Shown one piece after another: positions 1 to 8,595 of a stretch of DNA of 64,000 nucleotides (positions within the stretch are counted from its first letter, which is position 1; each line of letters starts with the position of its first letter). A model generated the notes under the pieces. The model saw only the letters and a list, made by a program, of their open reading frames with translations. It had not been told where the DNA came from and searched no databases. Made by a program: the position numbers and the translations under genes. The stretch spans positions 186,001 to 250,000 of the forward strand of contig NZ_VTUC01000001.1 of the NCBI RefSeq assembly GCF_008364555.1, in the 5' to 3' direction. This stretch comes from Enterobacter vonholyi. Lineage in GTDB: Bacteria; Pseudomonadota; Gammaproteobacteria; Enterobacterales; Enterobacteriaceae.

Positions 1-1
1 T

Positions 2-253
2 GACGACCAGTGGATGGCGAAGCAGGTTTACCTGAACGTCGGCAACTTCCTGCTGGGCGTGGGCGCAATGGGCCTGGACGCGGTACCGATCGAAGGCTTC
101 GACGCTGCGATCCTCGACGAAGAGTTTGGCCTGAAAGAGAAGGGCTTTACCAGCCTGGTGGTGGTGCCGGTTGGGCATCACAGCGTGGAAGATTTCAACG
201 CCACGCTGCCGAAATCTCGCCTGCCTCTGAGCACGATTGTGACCGAGTGCTGA
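2..253 (+). CDS. nfsB: Oxygen-insensitive NAD(P)H nitroreductase, C-terminal part
   Basis: This is the 3' end of an FMN-dependent cytoplasmic nitroreductase that reduces nitroaromatics and quinones in two-electron steps. The 5' part lies outside the window. The 83 visible residues align closely with the E. coli NfsB C-terminus as I remember it, including the stretches [24 protein letters not shown] and [16 protein letters not shown]. The very end ([10 protein letters not shown]) differs from E. coli. In E. coli nfsB is next to ybdG and pheP. Here those two genes begin about 8 kb away, so an accessory block has been inserted just after nfsB. Confidence 0.95.
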   Translation, partial: DDQWMAKQVYLNVGNFLLGVGAMGLDAVPIEGFDAAILDEEFGLKEKGFTSLVVVPVGHHSVEDFNATLPKSRLPLSTIVTEC

Positions 254-261
254 TCCCTTCT

Positions 262-290
262 GGCACGTCGGGTTCCGGCGTGCCTGTTTT
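262..290 (+). terminator. Rho-independent terminator of nfsB
   Basis: A hairpin with 10-bp arms, GGCACGTCGG and CCGGCGTGCC (one G-U pair) and a 3-nt loop, is followed by TGTTTTC. It begins 8 nt after the nfsB stop codon and separates nfsB from the AT-rich region downstream. Confidence 0.75.
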
Positions 291-663
291 CAGTGACGCT
301 TTCTTTGGGTTATGATTCTTCCTTCGATAAAGTTCACAAATACCCCCAGCAATTTGTAACAGCATAGAAATACTTATTCATAAAATCCATCATATATTTT
401 TTATATTATATTCTTTCCGTAAGCCTTTTTTTATTAATGTATATCAATACTCCCCTTTAGTTTCATAAACACCACGAATCCATTGCGCAAAATTCAAACA
501 AATCAATTTAGTTTTATCACTAAAGGCACACCGTAATAAAAAGACATATTGAAATAAACAATTACAAGTCTTTTAAAGGATTTTTGATTTCGCATGATTC
601 CATTTAAAACCCATTTTAACACACGATGGGCGTTATTATTTCAAGGAATACAAGGATAGAGAT
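291..663 (+). promoter_or_regulatory. AT-rich leader and promoter region of the two-partner secretion locus
   Basis: No gene is visible in this stretch. It is much richer in A and T than the flanking core genes, as expected of H-NS-bound acquired DNA. A possible sigma-70 promoter is TTGAAA (549-554), a 17-bp spacer and TTTAAA (572-577). The ribosome binding site AAGGATAGAG lies just ahead of the ATG at 664. The promoter is a guess from consensus matching and has not been mapped. Confidence 0.4.
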
Positions 664-3321
664 ATGAAAAATAAATGTGCAGTAAGCACCCACCTCACAC
701 GTCAGGTTTTGCACGCCAAACTCGCGCCGACCTGTTTCGCTACTATGTTAGCTCTGGGCATGATCATGCCTGTTCACGCTGCCGTTGTTGCAGGAAATAC
801 GGAACAACCCGGCATCCACACTAATTCAAACGGTACAACGATTGTTGATATTAATAAAGCCAGCGCAGAAGGCGTCTCTCATAACGTTTACTCTGAATTT
901 AACGTTGAAACTCACGGTGTTATTCTTAATAACAGTGGCGCGGCGTCTAACACTCAGCTAGCAGGTATGATTGATGGCAATACAAATATGGCAAGCGGTA
1001 GTGCAAAAGTCATTCTAAATGAAGTACGCTCTTCCGACCCAAGCCAGTTAAATGGCATGATTGAAGTCGCTGGAAAATCTGCTCAGGTTATTATTGCTAA
1101 CCCATCCGGGATTACCTGTGATGGATGCGGTTTTATTAATACGAATCACGCGACCTTAACCACCGGTACCGCCAATTTTGATGCAAACGGTAATGTAACA
1201 GGACTGGATATTAGCAAAGGCGAGGTTAACATTACCGGAAAAGGTATGGATACCCGCGCGGTTCAATATACAGATATTATCTCCCGGTCAGTCAAAGTTA
1301 ACGCGAAGCTGCAGGCCAATGAGCTGAATATTATCACGGGTAACAACCGTATTGATAAAAAGGGTCGTGTTCAGAAAAGATATGATGACAGCAAAGCTCC
1401 CGAATTAGCACTAGATGTATCTGCGCTGGGCTCAATGTATGCCAATAAAATCTTTATGGAAGGTACGGATACCGGTGTCGGCGTTCGTCTTGACCATACC
1501 GATCTTACTGCAAACGACACGCTTTCGATTGACGTTAATGGTAACGTCGAAAACAATGGCGGCCATGTGAATGCTGGAAACGCAGCAATGATCAAGGGTA
1601 CCAGCGTAGTAAACCGTAACGGTCAAATTACCTCCGACGGCGTGGTCTCCATCACAGCAGATGAAATGGTTGATAACAGCCATGGCCTTATCAAAGCGGA
1701 CATGGTTAACCTAGCGGGTAAAACTACTCTCAACACAGCTGGCTCAGTACAGGGAAATGCCAGCACCTTTGTGATGGCTGATTCACTGGATAATGCGCAG
1801 GGGGAAATACTCAGTAATGGCGAACTGTTGGTTCAACGCGCGTCTTATGCCTATAGTAATTCGGACGCCCGTGGCATAAACAATACTCAGGGCAAGATTG
1901 TGGCGAAGGGTGCTCTTAGCCTAGATACCACCAATATCGATAATACATCTGGCCAGCTCGCCAGTAACGCGTCAATGAACGTAACTACCCGCGCGCTAAA
2001 CAACGAAAATGGACTGATCTCAGCCGGTAATGGCTGGAATACGATCAGCGCCAATGTACTCAATAACAATAACGGCATTATTCAGTCCTTTGGTCACGAC
2101 AGCCAACTGCAGTTGAGTGGCGACGATCTGCTTTCTAACCATAATGGGACTATCCATAGTGAAGGTTCACTTTCCGTAAATGGCGCACTGGATAATAGCT
2201 CGGGTGCCATCACCGCTGACAATGATATTTTCATGTATGCAAGGGCCTATAACTCTGACCTCAACAGCACACTTCAGGCAGGTCGTAATATTGATATGAC
2301 CGTTACCGGTACGTTCCAGAATGCAGGGACTATCGCTGCTGGCCAAGACCTGGCTTTGAACATTGGTTCGAATGGCTGGAATAATTACGCTGGTCCAGTG
2401 ACCAATAGCGGTAATATTACTGCAAAAGGTCATCTTGCAATGCAGATGAACAGCAGCGCACTGGAAAATAGCGGTACATTGACTGCCGATCAGATGGATC
2501 TTCAGCTGTCCGATCTCAATAACAGTGGTTCCATTTTAAGTAAAAACGACATCAATTTAAACCTTAATAATCTGAATAATCTGCGCAGCGGAGACATTAA
2601 GTCGGATCGTAACATTACAATCAATGCCTCAGCTGTGGCTACAGAAGCGGGCAGCCAGCTCCAGGCAGGAGGTGACACCACACTTAACCTAATGAATAAC
2701 CTTCAAAACGATGGTGAAATCCGCTCTGCGAATGATATCAACATGTTCATTTCCGGCGGCTACGGCTACTATCCATCTTCAGTCTATAACACAGGTGTTA
2801 TCAGCGCTGGCAATAAGCTGAATGCTCAGATGGAACGGATCAATCTTATCAACGGAGGAACGCTGTCGGCAGAAAATGGTATCAATATCACCAGCAACAC
2901 TTTGACGAATAGCGGTAACATAACCAGTGCCGAGGATGTTCAGTTAAACACTTACAATGGTATAAATAACGAAAAGGGTGGAATCATCACTGGCAAGTAT
3001 GTCCGAACCACTGGTTTCGTAAATAACACAGGAGTAATTAATCAGACTGGCACTGACAATCCGGACAATAATGTAATCACCCCTGATAGTAACAATACTT
3101 CCATCGACAACTCCGGCTTTATTAATGACAATAACAGCTGGAATGGAAATAATATGGATAATAGCACCAGCTATAATTCAATTAAACCAAACGGCACTCC
3201 CGAGGGTAATGGTGTTTGGGAAAATGGCATGGTCTTTTATCCTGGTGATACCTACTTCGGCAGAACCATTACTGAAATAGTCTATTTCCCTGGCGGATAT
3301 GGCATTAACACCGCTATGTAA
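664..3321 (+). CDS. Two-partner secretion exoprotein (TpsA), filamentous haemagglutinin family
   Basis: This 885-residue secreted protein has the layout of a small TpsA adhesin or haemagglutinin. It starts with an extended signal peptide of about 40 residues ending near MPVHAAV. Next comes a TPS domain to about residue 260, with the family signature IIANPSGITCDGCGF in place of the usual NPNGI motif. The rest is made of Asn/Gly-rich short repeats (LNNSGTL, NNEKGGI types) expected to form a right-handed beta-helix. There is no VENN motif and no recognisable CdiA toxin tip, and the protein is short for the family, so adhesion is more likely than contact-dependent inhibition. The cognate transporter follows directly. 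Base composition is AT-rich and AGA codons occur, which suggests transfer. The ligand is unknown. Confidence 0.85.
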   Translation: MKNKCAVSTHLTRQVLHAKLAPTCFATMLALGMIMPVHAAVVAGNTEQPGIHTNSNGTTIVDINKASAEGVSHNVYSEFNVETHGVILNNSGAASNTQLAGMIDGNTNMASGSAKVILNEVRSSDPSQLNGMIEVAGKSAQVIIANPSGITCDGCGFINTNHATLTTGTANFDANGNVTGLDISKGEVNITGKGMDTRAVQYTDIISRSVKVNAKLQANELNIITGNNRIDKKGRVQKRYDDSKAPELALDVSALGSMYANKIFMEGTDTGVGVRLDHTDLTANDTLSIDVNGNVENNGGHVNAGNAAMIKGTSVVNRNGQITSDGVVSITADEMVDNSHGLIKADMVNLAGKTTLNTAGSVQGNASTFVMADSLDNAQGEILSNGELLVQRASYAYSNSDARGINNTQGKIVAKGALSLDTTNIDNTSGQLASNASMNVTTRALNNENGLISAGNGWNTISANVLNNNNGIIQSFGHDSQLQLSGDDLLSNHNGTIHSEGSLSVNGALDNSSGAITADNDIFMYARAYNSDLNSTLQAGRNIDMTVTGTFQNAGTIAAGQDLALNIGSNGWNNYAGPVTNSGNITAKGHLAMQMNSSALENSGTLTADQMDLQLSDLNNSGSILSKNDINLNLNNLNNLRSGDIKSDRNITINASAVATEAGSQLQAGGDTTLNLMNNLQNDGEIRSANDINMFISGGYGYYPSSVYNTGVISAGNKLNAQMERINLINGGTLSAENGINITSNTLTNSGNITSAEDVQLNTYNGINNEKGGIITGKYVRTTGFVNNTGVINQTGTDNPDNNVITPDSNNTSIDNSGFINDNNSWNGNNMDNSTSYNSIKPNGTPEGNGVWENGMVFYPGDTYFGRTITEIVYFPGGYGINTAM

Positions 3322-3336
3322 TAATCCATGGCTCTC

Positions 3337-3366
3337 AAAGCCCCATTTTAGTTATGGGGCTTTTTA
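3337..3366 (+). terminator. Terminator-like hairpin between tpsA and tpsB
   Basis: AAAGCCCCAT and ATGGGGCTTT form perfect 10-bp arms around a 7-nt loop, with T residues continuing to 3365. It lies 16 nt after the tpsA stop and 50 nt before the tpsB start. It could stop most transcripts after tpsA, giving more exoprotein than transporter. Confidence 0.8.
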
Positions 3367-3415
3367 TTTCTTTAAACCAGGGTTAAACATCCTCAGAATC
3401 TCTGAAGCCAATAAC

Positions 3416-5080
3416 ATGATTATCTCTTACCCTCGTCTCGCCGTCGTTTTAGCGTCGCTCCTCGTAACGTCGCCCTGTTACGTAAAGGCTGAGTCTGCGA
3501 CCACTCAGCAACAGGATCAGGCCAGGCATGACCAGCTTGCGCCTCAAAGTAAGTCGCTACTTTCTGCAGAAGGAACGCGCGCAAGTGATACATTGATTCT
3601 GACCAAAGAAGCTGTTTGCTATGATATCCAGCACGTCGTTATTGATGGCGCAGAGTCACTTCCACATTGGCTGACTTTTCGCGATCTCATAAAGCAAACA
3701 GAAAAACAGTGTGTTGGTATCAGGGGTATTAAAAACCTTCATACTGCGATGCAGAATCGCCTGATTTCTCATGGATTTATTACTACTCGCATATTAGTGC
3801 CCACGCAGAATTTACGTAATGGTATTTTGCATTTTACAATTCTGCCTGGCCGCATCAGCGAAATAGACATAAAAGAGTTAAACGGTCATTCTTTAAATGC
3901 GTGGAACAACATTCCGGAAGGCCAAAACGATCTTCTCGATTTACGAGGGCTGGAGCAAGGCTTAGAGAATATGCAGCGCATACCCGGCACTCAGGCGAGT
4001 ATACGTTTGCTACCGGGCAATCGTCCCGGGGATACACATATTGAAGTGACCCGCACACAGCCACAATCATGGCGCCTGGGCTCCTGGTTTGATGATTCAG
4101 GCAGTAAACACACCGGACGTTATCAGGGAGGGCTCGCTTTTTATCTTGATAACCCAACTTCATTAAATGACATGTTTTACATTGCTTATGGTGGTGGGTT
4201 CAAAAATGAAGATGGACGTCGCAACGATAACAGCTCGGCCTTTTATTCTGTTCCATTGGGATACTGGTCGCTTGACCTTTATGCCAGCCATTATCGTTCC
4301 ACGCAAACTCTCCGCAACGGTGAATTTCGCTACCAGTACAGCAGCGACGAAAAATTAATGACGGCTGTCCTTAACCGCGTGATCTTCCGCAGCGCCAGTC
4401 AGAAAACCACGCTGGCTTTTAAAATGATCAAGCGTGACTCACGCTATGACCTTAATGACGTGGAAGTGGAAGTACAGCATCGGGATACCAGCAGCTGGCA
4501 GTTAAGCCTGAATAACATTGCCTATTTTTCAGCGGGTCAACTTACGACCAGTTTCGGATACCAGCATGCGGCTCCGTGGTTTGGCGAACAACCTGATGCA
4601 GAAGAGCTGGTGGGCAGCGCTGATCCACTGGCAAGGATCCTTACGCTTAAAGTTGATGGGGTCTTCCCTTTCAAACTGGCCGGAAATGCTTTTAGCTACG
4701 AGCCGCATTTTATGCAGCAAACGTCACCAGATCGGCTCACCCAACCGGATAAGTTCACTATTGGCAACCGCTGGACTGTGCGAGGGTTTGATGGAGAAAT
4801 GTCGATCTATGCGGATAAGGGCTGGTATCTACGCAATGACATTGATCTTAACCTGCCAAAGTGGGGGATGCAGCCCTATATTGGCGTGGATTACGGTGAG
4901 GTTAGCGGCTCTGAAAATGATTACTGGAGTGGCGCACACCTTGCCGGGGCAGTGGCTGGCATTCGAGGCGTCAAAGGTCAATTTGGCTATGACTTTTTCA
5001 TCGGTACCCCGCTTTCAAAGCCGGATGAACTACATACCAGTCCCGTCACGCTGGGTGTTTCGCTCCAGTGGCAATACTGA
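3416..5080 (+). CDS. Two-partner secretion outer-membrane transporter (TpsB), ShlB/FhaC/HecB family
   Basis: A 554-residue outer-membrane beta-barrel that should export the upstream TpsA. A signal peptide ends near CYVKAES. A periplasmic POTRA region follows (about residues 60-190, with GFITTRILVPTQNL and FTILPGRISEI). The C-terminal two thirds form the ShlB-type barrel, including the conserved FTIGNRWTVRGFDGE segment that matches the L6-loop VRGF motif. The last residue is aromatic (LQWQY), as in outer-membrane proteins. The reading frame stays open upstream to 3299, inside tpsA. The ATG at 3416 is chosen because it begins a proper signal peptide after the intergenic hairpin. Confidence 0.88.
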   Translation: MIISYPRLAVVLASLLVTSPCYVKAESATTQQQDQARHDQLAPQSKSLLSAEGTRASDTLILTKEAVCYDIQHVVIDGAESLPHWLTFRDLIKQTEKQCVGIRGIKNLHTAMQNRLISHGFITTRILVPTQNLRNGILHFTILPGRISEIDIKELNGHSLNAWNNIPEGQNDLLDLRGLEQGLENMQRIPGTQASIRLLPGNRPGDTHIEVTRTQPQSWRLGSWFDDSGSKHTGRYQGGLAFYLDNPTSLNDMFYIAYGGGFKNEDGRRNDNSSAFYSVPLGYWSLDLYASHYRSTQTLRNGEFRYQYSSDEKLMTAVLNRVIFRSASQKTTLAFKMIKRDSRYDLNDVEVEVQHRDTSSWQLSLNNIAYFSAGQLTTSFGYQHAAPWFGEQPDAEELVGSADPLARILTLKVDGVFPFKLAGNAFSYEPHFMQQTSPDRLTQPDKFTIGNRWTVRGFDGEMSIYADKGWYLRNDIDLNLPKWGMQPYIGVDYGEVSGSENDYWSGAHLAGAVAGIRGVKGQFGYDFFIGTPLSKPDELHTSPVTLGVSLQWQY

Positions 5081-5122
5081 TGCCTGACCGCTCACTCGAG
5101 ACATATCAGGATCTGTCACTCC

Positions 5123-5157
5123 CTGAGAGGGTTAAAACGTGTTTTTACCCTCTTCAG
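5123..5157 (+). terminator. Hairpin downstream of tpsB, possible terminator
   Basis: GAGGGTTAAAA and TTTTTACCCTC pair with one mismatch around a CGTG loop, and flanking CTGA/TTCAG can extend the stem. It lies about 45 nt after the tpsB stop. The T-run is inside the stem, so it is not a textbook terminator. Confidence 0.45.
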
Positions 5158-5477
5158 GCTACTCGTTTGCGCAGCGATGTTCACCTCTGCTGTAATCTAA
5201 ACACCACTGGCAGCTTAACCTATTACCGCAACACCTTATGCGGAAAGTGTTTACAGTCAAAATATAAACATCACTTCGCCCATAATTCTGACTTGCTAAT
5301 AGCCGATCCCGACACGTTATCTTCTCTATGTTTTTGTCCTTTGTTATCCTCAGCGTTTTAAGGAAGGTTTATTTTCATCAGTAATGATCTTAGCAACTCG
5401 CAGGAATATGTAATTTGTGTTCTACACATTCAGTTATTTTGATTAAATGTAAGTACTCCCAGGAATAATACAAAATC
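5158..5477. other. AT-rich intergenic stretch upstream of the IprA-like regulator
   Basis: No convincing gene was found. The only longer reading frame starts inside tpsB, has no ribosome binding site and reads as low-quality Cys/Ser/Leu sequence. The 3' half probably carries the promoter of the regulator at 5478. Confidence 0.4.
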
Positions 5478-6086
5478 ATGAAACCTGAAAATGAAGAAAA
5501 AAGAATAATTGCAGCAATTACAAATCCACACCGTGTCCGACAAGCAGTTTCACGGCAAATAATCACTATGGAGAAATATCCCGAACCGATGACGCTGGTT
5601 ATCCATGAGGGGATGCTGGCAGCCTATCGCACCAGAGGAAACTTGCTCATGAAATACTTTCAGAGCCCGATGTTAGTGGGTATGAACGCCCTGATGGACA
5701 TGAATGCGAATTTCTATTTTAAAGCCTGCAGTGAGGTTAAATATGAAATCATTCCACGAAATGAAGTATTGAATATCATCGACCGGGAACGCCTCTGGAA
5801 AGAGGCTGCTCTACTCTATATGTTTGGAATCAAGCGACTCATTGAAATCAATAACGTCTCTGTAGGCCTGTCAACTTATGAGATAATACGAGAAAACATC
5901 ATTGCATTAATAAATGAGAAAGACGATTTACGCCTGACAGTTAATGTCTGCGATTATATCCAGGAAAAAACACGTCTTTCGCGCAGCCGCGTCATGAAAA
6001 TTCTGAGCGATCTGCGCATCGATGGTCATATAGACATTAAACGCGGCATACTTATAGCAGTGCATAAACTGCCAGAAAAGTACTAG
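5478..6086 (+). CDS. Winged-helix transcriptional regulator, IprA/YaiV-like
   Basis: This 202-residue protein resembles the IprA/YaiV group, which are distant relatives of Crp/Fnr. The N-terminal half (about 1-115) is a probable beta-rich sensor-like domain with MTLVIHEGMLAAYRT. The C-terminal 50 residues hold a winged helix-turn-helix with RLSRSRVMKILSDLRIDGHI as the recognition segment. No Cys cluster or nucleotide-binding motif is apparent. The gene sits directly downstream of the two-partner secretion pair and shares its AT-rich, AGA-containing codon use. It was therefore probably acquired with the pair and may control it. The regulatory target is an inference from position only. Confidence 0.65.
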   Translation: MKPENEEKRIIAAITNPHRVRQAVSRQIITMEKYPEPMTLVIHEGMLAAYRTRGNLLMKYFQSPMLVGMNALMDMNANFYFKACSEVKYEIIPRNEVLNIIDRERLWKEAALLYMFGIKRLIEINNVSVGLSTYEIIRENIIALINEKDDLRLTVNVCDYIQEKTRLSRSRVMKILSDLRIDGHIDIKRGILIAVHKLPEKY

Positions 6087-6116
6087 TTAACACCTGGCGC
6101 GAAGCCACTCGCGGTG

Positions 6117-6986
6117 CTAAATCTTTTTTTTCTCCAGCCATGCCATCGCCCGCTCCCCTGCTTCATCCACCGGCAGATACACCAGCAGCCGCGAGCCGTT
6201 TCGCGGCGCGGAATACCAGTACATCTGCTGCAGCGTAAAATCCCCCAGCTCGGGATGGGTAAACAGCTTGAGCTGGTTCTCCACGCCGCGCACGTCGTTG
6301 CGCTGGTGCCACAGGGTTTTGAACTCTTCGGAGACCGCGAAGAAGCGCGCCAGTTTGGCCTCCCACAGCGGATCGCCCCGGTGTTCGGCCATCGCCGCCC
6401 GGAAATAGGAGACAAAGATGGGCAGCACGTCGTCGCGTCTGCCGAGGCGGGCGCGCCACGCCGGATGGGTGAGGAACAGATAAATACAGTTGCGATCTTC
6501 GGGAGGGATGTCATTGAAATCGACGCCCATCAGATGCCCGAAGCTGTCGTTCCAGGCCACGATATCGAAGTTCGGTTTCTGAATGCTGGCGGGTTTCGGC
6601 ATCAGCGTATCCAGCAGGCGGCGCGTGCCTTCGCTGATGCCTTCGCAGCAGACCGCCTGCGGCGCTTCACCCGGCGGTAAACCGGCTAATACAAACAGGT
6701 GCCGGGCTTCAGTTGGGGTACATTGCAGCGCTTTTGCCACGGCCGCCATCACCGCGCTGGACGGATTGACGTCCCTGCCCTGCTCAAGCCAGGTGTACCA
6801 GGTCACGCCCACGTCCGCGAGCATCGCCACCTCTTCCCGACGAAGACCCGGTGTGCGGCGGCGGCCGCTGCGCGGCAGGCCGAGACGCTGCGGATCGAGG
6901 CTTTCACGTCGGGCGCGTAAAAATGCCCCGAGCTGTTTTCGGGTGTCATCCTGAAGTGAGACGACGGGTTCAGACATCAGCGCCAT
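6117..6986 (-). CDS. XRE-family regulator with MmyB-like ligand-binding domain
   Basis: A 289-residue DNA-binding protein. The N-terminal helix-turn-helix (about residues 15-85) contains LRREEVAMLADVGVTWYTWL, typical of the MmyB/XRE group. The rest resembles the MmyB-like ligand-binding domain, a PAS-like fold, ending in LLVYLPVDEAGERAMAWLEKKK. It is divergent from an MFS transporter 107 bp away. This layout is common for local repressors of drug exporters, and the intergenic region holds an 8-bp dyad. The ATG at 6986 follows a GGGGGA ribosome binding site. The ligand is unknown. Several overlapping reading frames on both strands here are shadows of this high-GC gene. Confidence 0.82.
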   Translation of the reverse strand: MALMSEPVVSLQDDTRKQLGAFLRARRESLDPQRLGLPRSGRRRTPGLRREEVAMLADVGVTWYTWLEQGRDVNPSSAVMAAVAKALQCTPTEARHLFVLAGLPPGEAPQAVCCEGISEGTRRLLDTLMPKPASIQKPNFDIVAWNDSFGHLMGVDFNDIPPEDRNCIYLFLTHPAWRARLGRRDDVLPIFVSYFRAAMAEHRGDPLWEAKLARFFAVSEEFKTLWHQRNDVRGVENQLKLFTHPELGDFTLQQMYWYSAPRNGSRLLVYLPVDEAGERAMAWLEKKKI

Positions 6987-7010
6987 AAATCCCCCTGCAT
7001 GGTAGTGCCA

Positions 7011-7036
7011 GTACCAGTATAAGCAAGAACTGGTAC
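7011..7036. promoter_or_regulatory. Inverted-repeat operator between the XRE regulator and the MFS gene
   Basis: GTACCAGT and ACTGGTAC form a perfect 8-bp inverted repeat with a 10-bp spacer. It lies between the two divergent starts at 6986 and 7094, so one bound regulator could control both genes. Operator function is inferred from symmetry and position. Confidence 0.6.
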
Positions 7037-7093
7037 CCGTTTATCTGATGGTAGATGCTACGACCATCTGATGAATGACGCAATGGAGTTACC

Positions 7094-8530
7094 ATGAATA
7101 CGTCAGTTGTTTCACCGGGCCGCGCTGGCCTGATATTGCTGCTAACCGGCCAGATGCTGCCGATGATTGATACCTCAATCACCAACGTGGCGCTGGACGC
7201 CATCACCCATTCGCTGCACGCTACCGCCACCGAGCTGGAGCTGATTGTGGCCCTTTACGGCGTGGCCTTCGCCGTCTGCCTGGCGCTCGGCAGCAAGCTC
7301 GGGGATAACTTTGGCCGTCGGCGTCTGTTTATGTGGGGTGTGGCGAGCTTTGGCCTGGCCTCGCTGCTGTGCGGGATGGCGGGGAACATTGAACAGCTGC
7401 TGGCCGCGCGCATCGTTCAGGGCGCGGGTGCCGCACTCATCATGCCGCAAATTCTTGCCACGCTGCACGTGACGCTGAAAGGTACCGCCCACGCAAAAGC
7501 CATCAGCCTGTTCGGCGGCATCGGCGGGATTGCGTTTATCGTCGGGCAGATGGGCGGGGGCTGGCTGGTATCGGCGGATATCGCCGGGCTGGGCTGGCGA
7601 AACGCCTTCTTTATCAACGTGCCGATTTGTCTGGTGGTGCTGGCGCTAAGCCGCCGCTTCGTACCGGAAACCCGTCGTGAGACGCCGTCACGCATCGACT
7701 GGCCGGGTACAGTGTTGCTGGCCATTATGCTTTGCTGCCTGCTGTTCCCGATGGCGCTCGGCCCGCAGTGGCACTGGTCCTGGCCGCTGAAGACGATGCT
7801 GCTCGCCCTTATCCCGCTAGCCTGGCTGATGGCGATGAATGCGCGCATAAAGGAGCGTGAGAATGCCCACCCGCTGATCCCGCCGCGCCTGCTTTCGCTT
7901 CGCAGCGTGCGCTTTGGCATTCTGATTGCGATGCTCTTTTTCAGCGTCTGGTCCGGTTTTATGTTCTGTATGGCGCTCACCATGCAAACCGGTCTGGGGA
8001 TGGCCCCATGGCAGTCCGGGAACAGTTTTATCGCTCTTGGAGTGACTTATTTTATCTCCGCGTGGTTCGCGCCGCGGCTGATTGCCCGCTACAGCACCAG
8101 CACTATTCTGCTGACGGGTCTGGCGATCCAGATTGCCGGTCTGCTGGCGCTGATGGCGACGTTCCGGCTGTGGGGCATGAACAATACCGCCCTGACGCTG
8201 GCACCCGCCACCGGACTGGTGGGCTACGGGCAGGCGCTGATCGTGAACAGTTTCTACCGCATCGGGATGCGCGATATTCAGCCTGACGACGCCGGGGCCG
8301 CGAGCGCCATTCTCAGCACCCTGCAGCAGGCCGCGCTGGGGCTTGGCCCGGCCATTTTTGGCGCGATTTTGCTGCACGCACTGCAGAACCATCACGGGGA
8401 TTACACCCAGGCAGTTAACGTCTTCCTGATGGTGGAAACGGCGATGATGGTGGTGCTTGCCCTGGCGACGCTGCGCATCCGCCATCGCCTGTGTCTGCCG
8501 GTGGCGAAGATCTGCCAGGCCACCAAATAA
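7094..8530 (+). CDS. MFS transporter, DHA2 (EmrB/QacA) drug:H+ antiporter family
   Basis: A 478-residue inner-membrane protein with about 14 hydrophobic segments, the usual number for DHA2 exporters. Visible family features are the TM1 motif D-T-(S)-I-T-N-V-A-L (QMLPMIDTSITNVALDAI), the loop 2-3 motif GSKLGDNFGRRRLF and the antiporter-like GGIGGIAFIVGQMGGGWLV. The expected role is proton-driven efflux of toxic compounds. The substrate cannot be deduced. It is divergent from an XRE/MmyB regulator, which probably represses it. Neither gene belongs to the K-12 nfsB-ybdG neighbourhood, so the pair is an accessory insertion. Confidence 0.88.
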   Translation: MNTSVVSPGRAGLILLLTGQMLPMIDTSITNVALDAITHSLHATATELELIVALYGVAFAVCLALGSKLGDNFGRRRLFMWGVASFGLASLLCGMAGNIEQLLAARIVQGAGAALIMPQILATLHVTLKGTAHAKAISLFGGIGGIAFIVGQMGGGWLVSADIAGLGWRNAFFINVPICLVVLALSRRFVPETRRETPSRIDWPGTVLLAIMLCCLLFPMALGPQWHWSWPLKTMLLALIPLAWLMAMNARIKERENAHPLIPPRLLSLRSVRFGILIAMLFFSVWSGFMFCMALTMQTGLGMAPWQSGNSFIALGVTYFISAWFAPRLIARYSTSTILLTGLAIQIAGLLALMATFRLWGMNNTALTLAPATGLVGYGQALIVNSFYRIGMRDIQPDDAGAASAILSTLQQAALGLGPAIFGAILLHALQNHHGDYTQAVNVFLMVETAMMVVLALATLRIRHRLCLPVAKICQATK

Positions 8531-8595
8531 GCCTGTGAATTTGCATAATAGATCCGCAGCCGCCATTATGGGGCTGCAAAAATACAGGAGACGTT

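Noticed and set aside
2700-3321. Contact-dependent inhibition toxin at the TpsA C-terminus
   Set aside because: No VENN motif, no catalytic-looking tip and no small immunity gene follow; the next gene is the transporter.
5068-5361. Possible 97-residue gene after tpsB
   Set aside because: It starts inside tpsB, lacks a ribosome binding site, overlaps the hairpin at 5123-5157 and reads as non-protein-like Cys/Ser/Leu sequence.
8558-8580. Terminator between the MFS gene and ybdG
   Set aside because: GCAGCC/GGCTGC can pair with a 10-nt loop, but the stem is short and is followed by A residues rather than T.
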